Positions 1 through 10,313 of a stretch of DNA of 64,000 bases are shown here, piece after piece. The position numbers were made by a program, and so were the translations under genes. Source of the DNA: Dryas octopetala (lineage: Eukaryota; Streptophyta; Magnoliopsida; Rosales; Rosaceae); NCBI GenBank assembly GCA_963921425.1, contig OY992837.1:19174630-19238629 (forward strand), in the 5' to 3' direction. The number at the start of each line of letters is the position of its first letter. Position 1 is the first letter of the stretch. The notes below the pieces were generated by a model that was not told the DNA's origin, did no database searches, and saw only the letters and a program-made list of their open reading frames with translations.

Positions 1-565
1 ATTTTAAATTATCCCAAACTATTTTTCAAACCTAGCAGGGAGTTCCCTGAGGGGGAGCAATGAACGTATGTGATGCTCACCCCTACATTGTTGTTTTTCT
101 CCCTCTCAGGTGCTGCGCGTGTGGACTTTGACGGCCTCGATTGAGGGGGTGGTGGTGCGGTCTCGAGCTTGTCAACTCCTGTGTTCCTGTTTAGTCAGTA
201 TATTTTCCTTGGGCAGGTCCTTGGTGTCCTTTTACTATCTTTATATACCCTTGGTCATATCTTGTATATACACTGAGTCCTTGGGTTGTCTACTTTTGGA
301 TTATCGAGTCTATATAAACAGTTTCTTTGAAGTTACTCTAAACAATAGTAGCTCCGAGGGTTGGTTTAATTATAAATTAATTATTTCTGAATAAACTTTC
401 CGCTGCAAACTCAAGCACTCTGATCCAACCCATTTTTACTAAACCAAAAGGCTTAACCTATTTTGTGGATATTTGGGATTATAACACCGGGGGATTGGTT
501 GTTGTAGTCTCTGGTATTCTCAAGATAGGTGCCTCTGTTACGTTCCCGGGTTTCGGGGCGTGACA
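1..565 (+). repeat. LTR-E, 3' part of a plus-strand LTR
   Basis: This is non-coding and ends in GGGGCGTGACA at 565, a typical LTR terminus. It shares the block around 62-95 (TGTGATGCTCACCCCTACA) with LTR-D in inverted orientation (about 1002-1040) and with LTR-C near 43694-43716. The 380-470 stretch (CTCTGATCCAAC, AAAAGGCTTAAC) is also found inverted at about 630-690. The left end lies outside the window. Short open frames in it look like chance. The LTR identity is inferred from the terminus and the three-way similarity. Confidence 0.55.
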
Positions 566-1232
566 CACCCGCCCCAAGAACCCCAGAATATAATACCACG
601 CCTTAGCATCACTATTCTAAGTTTCTTAAGACAAGTTAAGCCTTTTGTTTCATGGAAAACATGTTGGATCAGAGAATAAAGTTTAAAATAAGCCAACCCA
701 TTAGGGTATTTACAGTTTTACAAAATAACCCCTTAGCACAATATGGTGTCAGTAAAAATCATGTTTGTGAAGCAAAATCCAAAACGTGATATCAACCGAC
801 TACTAGAAAGATGTTCTTAATAATTACAAACTGGAATAAAAAAAAAAGATAATATAATAGGTAGAAGGCCCAACAAAACAACATGTTAAACATGAAGAAG
901 ACCTGAGAATGCCCAGTAAGATATACGAGTGCCTCGCCCAACCAACTAGTCAAGATCATCAACCGGAGCATGATCTGCAATCACAAGCAAGTGCAAAACA
1001 AACAATGTAGGGGATAAGCATCACATACGATCATAGTTTCCCCTCGGTTTGAAAATAATAAGTAAGATACTTAATATATAGAGCTACTGATAAAATTGTT
1101 CGAAAGATTCACCAACAAACCAATATCAAAGTTTAATTGTTGAAATCCACAAAATCTTTGATAATGAGCATGCAATTTCTCAAAACGTTTTTGGGATCCC
1201 AACTATCATTACTTGATGACTAATCACTAATA
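561..1232 (-). repeat. LTR-D, 3' part of a minus-strand LTR
   Basis: On the minus strand this segment ends in GGGGCGGGTGTGTCA at 561. It is the inverted relative of LTR-E. It is interrupted at 1233 by element A1, continues at 8968-9041, is interrupted again by LTR-C, and probably resumes at 57940-60112. No gene is seen. The join across A1 is firm because of the GCCAA duplication; the join across LTR-C is inference. Confidence 0.5.
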
Positions 1233-1237
1233 GCCAA

Positions 1238-4200
1238 TGACAAGACCGCCCCTAGATTTCACCCTGAAACTCGGAGAGGTCCTGTGCGATCCAAAATCAA
1301 GGAAAATCCTACCAAAAATTCGGCAGAACCTCCCCTGAAAATGGACTAATCAAAAATTTATAAAACCTGTAAAAGCACTTCTAAAAACAACAGCAGCCTC
1401 TACCACAACCAAAAAGGGGTCTCAGACCCAAACAACACCACAATAACATAAAGTTTCAGTATGGTTCTCAAAGCCACTACTTCTATTACAGCAAATTTTA
1501 CAGTTAAAGTAAAAATAAACTTCCAAAATATAAGCGATGCCTACAAGATCCGAGTAAAGAAAATGGACGTTAAGCCTCGACGTGATTGGCTCGACCTCCA
1601 CCAAAGCTACGGCTTAGGGGGAACAATTTTAGACAAAACAAGAAAATTATGAGATAACTCTCAATCAGTGGACAAGTTAAGAAAACGAAACATAAAATTA
1701 GATTATCTTTTAGAAGTCATAAAATAAAAACCTTTAAGACCTTACAATCGCTCTTTGAAATCCCCCAGCTTTAAAACTATTTTCAAAATCTCTTCTCAAA
1801 CATCAAAGGAACTATTTAAATACACGATAGAAGCGTTAAACAAATAAGAAGTCGTTCTTTAAAAATTTCTGAGTAAAAGTATTCTGTAACACCAAATTTA
1901 AGAATCCAAATTAACATAGAAAGAAATTTCCTCTTTAAACTTATATCATAGAAAAATCCTTGGAAAGGGGAATGAAGTTTCACCGTACTCAAACCCATAA
2001 CTGCAGACAATGTCCTGGCCACAATCCCGCGCACGGGCAGGCTTAAATCCTGGCCACAATCTCATACATAAGGCTTAATCCGTACGAGCAGGCTCGTATC
2101 TTGGCCACAATCTCGTACGAAGAGGTCACTCCGCACGAGCAGGCTCACCTCCTGGCCACAATCTCATACAGAGAGGTCACTCCGCACGAGCAGACTCGCA
2201 TCCTGGCCACAATCTCGTACGAAGAGATCACTCCGCACGAGCCGGCTCACCTCTTGGCCATAATCTTATACGGAGAGGTCACTTCGCACGAGCAGGCTCG
2301 TATCCTGGCCACAATCTTGTACGGAGAGGTCACTCCGCACGAGCAGGCTCACCTCCTGACCACAATCTCATACGGAGAGGTCACTCCGCACGAGCAGGCT
2401 CGTATCCTGGCCACAAATCTCGTACGGAGAGGTCACTCTGCACGAGCAGGCTCATCTCCTGGCCACAATCTCATACGGGGAGGTCACTCCGCATGAGCAA
2501 GCTGGTATCCTGGCCACAATCTCGTACGGAGAGATCACTCCGCACGAGCAGGCTCATATCCTGGCCACAATCCCGTGCATTTTACAAAGGCAGGCTCGTC
2601 CGATCAATACGTGCATTTACACAACAATTTTAAAATATTCTTTAAATCTCTACTTACCTTTGAGATAAATGAATAATAGTTTTCTTTCTCTCAACGTTCT
2701 CCTTAATAATCCAAACTCATCAAAAATGTGCATTTGTTCAAAGCACAACATCTCAATACATACATTCATAAAACTTGAATATGCAAAAACCATAAAGTTT
2801 CTAGTTTCCACCACAAACATCAAATAGAAACATTTAATTTTATCCAAAAGCCTAAAACAAAATCTTTTCAATATAAATAAAGTTCCTCAAATTGTTTAAA
2901 ATATGCTCTCCAATGGATATAAACCGATAATAATGCCAAGATATAAGTAATAATTCTCAAATCATACCAATACATCCTCAAAAAATTAATTAGATCCTTT
3001 TGGCCAAACGATGACCTAATCATCAATCAATAACCTCGATAATAGACATTTCTCATCTAATCAGTAATTAATCTCAGGGCATCTCTATAATTCCGAATTA
3101 ATCCTTTAGCATCAATATCATCATCAATCCATTCTCATGATCCAGTCCTATACTTAGCCTCCTCTAACCTACAACAAAAAATCACATAAAACAGACAATT
3201 CGCCCACGATACTCTACAATATAACTAGATAAGTTTCTACCGTGCAACTTGTGAAAGGCCCGAAATGCCCTTCACGGTGCTTTTACTCGGATAACAACTT
3301 CGGCAGCATAACAGCATCATGAATAGAATTCCCGAGCCAGCAACCAAAAGGAACTAGCTAGAAGGATTTCTAGGACTTCAATTAGGCAGAATTGAGTCAA
3401 ACAACCATTAACCCGCCGCCAAAAGTGGTGGTTCCGATGGTGGCAGTGGTGGCACAACTCTAAAGGATCATTTCTCATAACTGGGTCGATGGTCAAATCT
3501 CGCCGGAAACGGCCGAAATTGGCAGTAAGGCCGAAGATGGAGATCTAGTTTCCCAAGCTCATTGCTCCGTCGTGGAGCATCATATGAACGAACGAAGATC
3601 ATGGCTGGACTCATCATGACGAGGGGAACAAAGCCCAGTAGGTCCGACAATCCAATTTCTGCTGGAACAGTGAGATCGCGATGGTGCAGCCGCAACTTTG
3701 GTGGCTTGTTGAGCTATCGTAGCTGGTCAGATGGCTGTTCCGAGACCACCAATAGGAAGGTATCGTCGATAGCTTTCCAACGCCACCAAGAATGCCAAAA
3801 TCGGAGGTCGGATCATAGAGTTACAGCCAATCAAAATTTGGCCAAGGAAGAGAGGAGGAGAGAGAATCGGGAAAGAGAGAGAGCACAGGGAGAGATAGAG
3901 AGAAATGAGGGAAGAGAGAGAAATTTCTGACTTTTGGTTATTTAAACTCAGCCCAAGCAAAATTACAAGTTTGCCCTTCACTTCAAAAGCTAGTAAATCT
4001 CAAACTGTAACTTCGATTTACGCGTGATTCGTGTCTACGAACTCGTGGACTCGAGACCTATCCAACGTGCCCAAAGTCAAAGACAAAAGTTCACTAATTT
4101 TAAAAGTCAACTTTTGGGTCAAGCCCAATTTTAAACAAAAATTAAAAATCCAATCACAACCTTTTTATTTCTCAAATCAAATCCCTAATTCTTTAAAATA

Positions 4201-4352
4201 AATTCTCAAAATATTTCAAAAGTAATTTAATGAAAATTCTTCAGAGGTTTTTTTTTGGTTTTTCAAATTTTGTTTCCTTATAAAATCTCTTAAATGAACA
4301 ACGTTAAATAAAAAATTTTCAATTTCCAAGGAAATTTGGTCGGGTCATGACA
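1238..4352 (-). repeat. A1 3' LTR (left)
   Basis: It begins TGACAAGACCGCCCC and ends GGGTCATGACA as read on the plus strand. It contains the hairpin minisatellite (2048-2575), a GA-rich leader near 3845-3935, and a conserved block near 4010-4130 shared with the other Tekay LTRs. In element orientation this is the downstream LTR. Confidence 0.88.
2048..2575 (-). repeat. 51-bp hairpin minisatellite in A1 left LTR
   Basis: About ten tandem units of 51 bp. Each holds two arms, CTCGTACGGAG and CTCCGCACGAG, around a 6-base loop. In the element's sense (minus) strand the single mismatch between the arms becomes a G-U pair, giving an 11-bp stem. Because 51 is a multiple of three, the array makes a false open frame of 17-residue repeats. 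I do not call a protein. Confidence 0.9.
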
Positions 4353-5916
4353 ACCCTCCCCCCTTACAAAAATTTCGTCCTCAAAATTTAGTATATATAA
4401 TGTAAGAGATAAGTGATGTGTAAGGATTTGAACGCTAAGCTTGTAACTTCTCAACTTATGCGGTCAGTAACTGTAGCCATATAATTAACCCTTTGTCTTA
4501 ATCGAAGAAAATCTGAATTCTTGCCCAAGCTGTCTCATTTCCTCACTAACCCATCCGTTGATCACGTATCAGGGTGACTTGTTTACATCTCACCACGCTT
4601 CCGCTGCTCTACGTACTCTAATTGACCCTCTGGTCTCTAATTGTATCTAATAGTATTCTAAATACCCTCTACTCACGACCTCAAAAATTATTACTATAAC
4701 TACTTCCCTCGCATAAGGATATAAGATATTCAATGTCCTCGTCCCAAAAGCCCAAAACTAACTCCTCAAAGTGAGTACCATGTCTTTTAATAGTCTAAAA
4801 TTCCTGCCAAACAATCAAGTGATTAACAAATCCAACCAGTATAAGGTTAATGACACACCATAAACCTTGAGTTCACTCTTAAGTCAATTCACCACTTCTC
4901 ATGAAATTGACATACAATGTGCTTCCTTTTCTCATTTTCTTGAATCTATTTTCGTCCGTACACATATCAGTTCCTCACTTCTCTTTTTAAATTTCTCGCC
5001 TTAAATCATGTCACTCTATTCTAACGCTTAAGTTGAAATCAATGACCTTCCAAAGTAATACCAATTTCTATTAATCCCTTTACTTTATTCTCATATCCTT
5101 ATTTCGTTACATCAATCTAACATAATTAACAACTTTTGTCTCCAATTCCAAGTGTCACAATATAAAAAAATCACTTATCATCACCCGACCACATATCCCA
5201 CTCTTAGAATCTACCTTACTATGCCGACCATCAAATTCTTATTCACCTCAAGACATGGAATATTTGTATCACAACAATTTACTTTCACGCCTATATCATT
5301 CATTTATTCGCATGCTATCCACAAGTGATGTTCCTCAAACTTTTATTCTCCACGTTTACTTGAATCCATTATTCGAATCTATCAATTGCCTTACATATGT
5401 CTACTACCTTATAGTTTCTCTGATTGTTTCTCATCTCAAGTCAAGTTTCCTTACTCAATTTCCTTAGTTGTCATCTAAGAACTTCATAAATACATTCGAA
5501 CCATAAAACTCATAATCATTGACAGAGTATCCATATTCTAATCCATAAGACTCAAACCTGCATGCTCGAAACGAGATCAAGATGTCGTACTGAAACTTTA
5601 AGCAATGCTATCACGATAAGATTAACTAAGACATTTTCCAAACTCAAACGTTAAGGCATTTTTACAATCCCACTTCCTTATGAATCAATTACTTATAACC
5701 CCTGAGAGTAAGAGTCGAGCTAAAAAAATTTAGGTGTGCCACTAATCGCAACGACTTAACAGAGACCATATCCCAAAAAACTCACTTATTTCTTTGAGGC
5801 CGGCCACGTCGAGGAGGCATATCCATACTAGCAGAGGAAAACCTTTATGTACAATGAAGGATGCACACGAGGTGAGGAGTCTACAGAAAACTTAAAACAA
5901 TGCTCTGATACCAAGT
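4353..5916 (-). other. A1 internal region, non-coding
   Basis: The 1.56 kb starts with the polypurine tract (plus-strand ACCCTCCCCCC, 4353-4363) and ends with the primer site. The sequence CGCTTCCGCTGC near 4600 and the following stretch ending TCTCTAATTGTATC are matched at 34887-34932 in A2, so the two share an interior. Only a trace of the gag start remains, near 5790-5826. There is no protease, RT or integrase. Confidence 0.75.
5902..5913 (-). other. primer binding site of A1 (initiator-Met tRNA)
   Basis: The minus strand reads TGGTATCAGAGC, the classic complement of the plant initiator-Met tRNA 3' end. It lies three bases inside the right (5') LTR. Confidence 0.9.
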
Positions 5917-8900
5917 TGACAAGATCGCCCCCGGATTTCACCCTGAAACTCGAAGAGGTCCTGTGGGATCCAAAATCAAAGAAAATTCTACCAAAAATTC
6001 GGCAGAACCTCTCCTGAAAATAGACTAACCCAAAATTTATAAACCTGTAAAAACACTTCTAAAAACAACAGCAGCCTCTACCACAACCAAAAACAGGTCT
6101 TAGACCCAAACCACACCACAATAACATAAAGTTTCAGTATGGTTCTCAGAGCCACTACTTCTATTACAGCAAATTTTACAGTTCAAGTAAAAATAAACTT
6201 CCAAAATGGAAGGGATGCCTACAAGATCCGAGTAAAGAAAATGGACGTTATGCCTCGATGTGATTGGCTCGACCTCCACCAAAGCTACTGCCTAGGGAGA
6301 ACAATTTAAGACAAAACAAGAAAATTATGAGATAACTCAAGGAGTGGACAAGTTAAGAAAACGAAACATAAAATTAGAATATCTTTTAGAAGTCATAAAA
6401 TAAAAACCTTTAAGACCTTACAATCGCTCTTTGAAATCCCCCAGTTTTAAAACTATTTTCAAAATCTCTTCTCAAACGTCAAAGGAACTATTTAAATACA
6501 CGATAGAAGCGTTAAAAAAATAAGAAGTCGTTCTTTAAAACTTTCTGAGTAAAAGTATTCTGTAACACCAAATTTAAGAATCCAAATTAACATAAAAAGA
6601 AATTTCCTCTTTAAACTTATATCATAGAAAAATCCTTGGAAAGGGGAATGAAGTTTCACCGTACTCAAACCCGTAACTGCAGACAATGTCCTGGCCACAA
6701 TCCCGTGCACGGGCACGCTTAAATCCTGGCCACTATCTCATACATAGAGCTCAATCCGTACGAGCAGGCTCGTATCTTGGCCACAATCTCGTACGGAGAG
6801 GTCACTCTGCACGAGCAGGCTCATCTTCTGGCCACAATCTCATACGAAGAGATCACTCCGCACGAGCCAACTCACCTCCTGGCCAAAATCTCATACGGAG
6901 AGGTCACTTCGCACGAGCAAGCTCGTATCCTGGCCATAATCTCGTATGGAGAGGTCACTCCGCACGAGTAGGCTCATCTCCTGGCCACAATCTCATACGG
7001 AGAGGTCACTCTGCACGAGCAGGTTAGTATATTGGCCACAATCTCGTACGGAGCGGTCACTCCGCACGAGCAAGCTCACCTCCTGGCCGCAATCTCATAC
7101 GGAGAGGTCACTCCGCACGAGCAAGCTCGTATCCTGGCTACAATCTGGTACGGAGAGGTCACTCTGCACGAGCAGGCTCATATCTTGGCCACAATCCCGT
7201 GCATTTTACACAGGCAGGCTTGTCCGATCAATACGTGCATTTACACAGCAGTTTTAAAATATTCTTTAAATCTCTACTTACCTTTGAGATAAATGAATAA
7301 TCTTTTTCTTTCCCTCAACGTTCTCCTTAATAATCCAAACTCATCAAAAATGTGCATTTGTTCAAACCACAACATCTCAATACATACATTCATAAAACTT
7401 GAATATGCAAAAACCATAAAGTTTCTAGTTTCCACCACAAACTTCAAATAGAAACATTTAATTTTATCCAAAAGCCTAAAACAAAATCTTTCGAATATAG
7501 ATAAAGTTCCTCAAATTGTTTAAAATATGCTTTCCAATGGAAATAAACCCATAATAATACCAAGATATAAAAAATAATCCTCCAATCATACCAATACATC
7601 CTCAAAAAATTAATTAGATCCTTCTGGCCAAACGATGGCCTAATCATCAATCAATAACCTCGATAATAGACATTTCTCATCTAATCAGTAATTAATCTCA
7701 GGGCATCTCTATAATTCTCAATTAATCCTTTAGCATCAATATCATCATCAATCCATTCTTACGATCCAGTCCTATACTTAGCCTCCTCTAACCTACAACA
7801 AAATATCACATAAAACAGACAATTCGCCCACGATACTCTACAATATAACCAGAGAAGTTTCACTCACCGTGCAACTTGTGAAAAGACCGAAATGCCCTAC
7901 GCGGTGCCTTTACTCGGATAACAACTTCGGCAACATAACGGCATCAGGAATAGAATTCCCGAGCCAGAAACCAAAAGGAACTAGCTAGAAGGGTTCCTAG
8001 GACTTCAATTAAGCGGAATTGAGTCAAACAACCATTAACCCGCCGCCAAAAGTGGTGGTTCCGATGGTGGCAGTGGCCAAATCTCGTAACTGGGTCGATG
8101 GCCAAATCTCGCCAGAAACGGCCGAAATCGGCGGTGAGGCTGACGGTGGAGACTTGGTTTCCCGAGCTCATTGCTCCATCGTGGAGCATCGTATGAATGA
8201 ACGAAGACCATGGCTGGACTCACCATGACGAGGGGAACAAAGCCCAGTAGGTCCAGCCATCCAATTTCTGCCGAAGTAGTGAGATCGTAGTGGTACAGCT
8301 GCAACTTTGGTGGCTTGCTGCGCTGTCTTGGGTGGTCAGATGGCTGATCCAGGACCACCAATAGAAAGGTATCATCGATAGCTTTCCAACGCAACCAAGA
8401 ATGCCTTAATCGGAGGTCAGATTATAGAGTTATGGCCAATCAAAGTTTGGCCAAGGAGGTGAGGTGGAGAGAGAATCGGGAAAGAGTGAGAGCACGGGGA
8501 GAGATAGAGAGAAATGAGGGAAGAGAGAGAAATTTCTGACTTTTGGTTATTTAAACTCAGCCCAAGCAAAATTACAAGTTTGCCCCTCACTTCAAAAGCT
8601 CGTAACTCTCAAACCGTAACTCCGATTTACGCGTGCTTCGTGTCTACAAACTCGTGGACTCGAGACCTATCCGACGTGGCCAAAGTCAAAGACAAAAGTT
8701 CACTAATTTTAAAAGTCAACTTTTGGGTCAAGCCCAATTTTAAACAAAAATAAAAAAATTCAATCACAACCTTTTTATTTCTCAAATCAAATCCCTAATT
8801 CTTTAAAATAAATTCTCAAAATATTTTCAAAGTAATTTAATGAAAATTCTTCCGAGGTGTTTTTTTTTTTTTCAAATTTTGTTTCTTTATAAAATCTCTT

Positions 8901-8962
8901 AAATGAACAAAGTTATATAAAATTTTTTAAATTTCCATGGAAATTTGGGTCGGGTCGTTACA
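5917..8962 (-). repeat. A1 5' LTR (right)
   Basis: It begins TGACAAGATCGCCCC and ends GGGTCGTTACA on the plus strand. It holds the 51-bp hairpin array at about 6726-7196, the block CATTTCGG near 7890, the GA-rich leader near 8465-8535 and the conserved block near 8600-8740. Confidence 0.88.
6726..7196 (-). repeat. 51-bp hairpin minisatellite in A1 right LTR
   Basis: About nine units of the same 51-bp repeat as the left LTR, with a different unit order and number. The array has therefore changed independently since insertion. Open frames through it are artefacts of the 51-bp period. Confidence 0.88.
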
Positions 8963-9106
8963 GCCAACTACACTTACCGCATCCACACGGTAATGTAGTA
9001 AGAGTATCCTTTACCATTGTAATAGTCCTTACTAGCCTCTTTGTTACAACCCAAATTTTATTGATTTTGGGTTAAGGCACTACTACAAAAAAGCTCATAC
9101 ATATCA

Positions 9107-9632
9107 CTAGATTAATATCAGTTTTAAGGGTATTCGATATAATATGGTTTTTAATATCGTTTAAAAGTTTTATTTTTCAAAAAATGATATTTAAACTAGT
9201 TTATATATCATTAGGATTTTGAATGTGATATATTATGTTGGACAAATTTATTAACCCTGATTTAAAAGTGATATCTATACAAATAAATGATGCTTAAATT
9301 TTAGAATGGGAAAATCGGGGTACTGTTCATGACTTAAAAAAAATTTGGCAGCCCGCGTTTATACACTTAGACTCACACACCCACACTCAGTCACTCACAT
9401 CCAAACTGAACCAGACCCAAACCCACACCCTAACTCATCATCTTCTTCATCAATCTTTAACGAAGATATATGGATTGAGCTCGAAGCTTAAGCTAGCTAG
9501 CTGGTTTTCCAATCCACCCAGCCTTAAGACGTCGAGAGCGAACACTTGCAGATCGAGATCGATGGGTTAAGCGCGCGCGAAGGCTTGCAGAGAGCGAAGG
9601 CGACAAAGAGACAAAGAGAAGTCTGAGAAGTC

Positions 9633-9675
<43 letters not shown>

Positions 9676-10313
9676 CGAGATCGAGATCGACCCAGAGAAC
9701 CCTTCCCGATACCCCCACCCAGCCTTCGCGATTTCAGGTATTTGATGAGATTATTTTGTTATTTTTTCTTTTTAATTTGAAGTTTAGATTCCGGATTAAG
9801 GGTTCTAATATTTGCAAGTTGTTTGAACATGTATGCATTGCTATTTGGGTGTTTTTTTATTTGGGTGTTTTTGGAATTTGGATTTGTTTATATTTGGTTG
9901 TTTTGTAGATTGTTTGAACTTGGGTCTGTTTAAATTTGGGTGCTGGAATTGTTTGTATTTAACTGAAAGATGGAACTTGGGTCGACTGTGTTATGAATTT
10001 GGGTATGTGGTTAATTTGTTTGATTTTGGGTTTGAGGTCTAATATATTATGTGGCTTTTGCAATTAAGGGTAGAGTTCTAGGTAAAGATATATAGGTTTA
10101 AACCCAATACATTGCCAGGCTTCAACTAGGTCATATGGTGTCAATATAATTGAATATTTGATGAGTTCTAGGTAAAGGTATATGTGTTCTTTAGATGAGT
10201 TTCTGCTAATTAAAATTGACATTAATATTAGTTATATATTATCAGTTAATATGCTTCCTTTTGCATATGTTTACTTGGGTTTATATTGAAATGGTGTTAT
10301 TTTGTGTAAGAGT
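9107..10313 (+). promoter_or_regulatory. CACTA-1 left sub-terminal region and transposase leader
   Basis: The first 200 bases hold ATATC/GATAT-rich motifs like those at the right end, probable binding sites for the element's own DNA-binding protein. A TATA-like TTTATACAC lies near 9358. A GA microsatellite sits at 9637-9672. A likely 5' UTR exon ends at TTTCAG/GTATTTG near 9736, with the intron running to about 10310 (GTGTAAG just before the ATG). No protein is expected here. Confidence 0.5.
9637..9672 (+). repeat. (GA)n microsatellite in transposase leader
   Basis: An uninterrupted GA run of about 36 bases in the predicted 5' untranslated exon of the CACTA-1 transposase gene. Confidence 0.9.

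Larger units (their letters stand above)
1238..8962 (-). mobile_element. A1, non-autonomous Tekay-type LTR retroelement
   Basis: This 7.7-kb element is flanked by the 5-bp duplication GCCAA (1233-1237 and 8963-8967). Its LTRs are 1238-4352 and 5917-8962, with only 1.56 kb between them. The minus-strand orientation is shown by an initiator-Met tRNA primer site beside the right LTR and a G-rich polypurine tract beside the left LTR. Pol is absent; only a trace of the gag start (MPPRRGRP-like) is seen near 5790-5826. The two LTRs differ by several per cent by eye, so this is the oldest of the paired A elements, perhaps a few million years at commonly used plant rates. Fossil; structurally complete at the ends, coding content almost nil. 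Confidence 0.9.

Noticed and set aside
2101-2496. Long open frame of 17-residue repeats in the A1 LTR (and similar ones at 6686-7292, 21708-22147, 31178-31694, 35943-36459, 56598-56816 and 62294-62717)
   Set aside because: The frames exist because the unit lengths (51, 57, 48 bp) are multiples of three; several frames and both strands are open at once, and the arrays lie inside LTRs.
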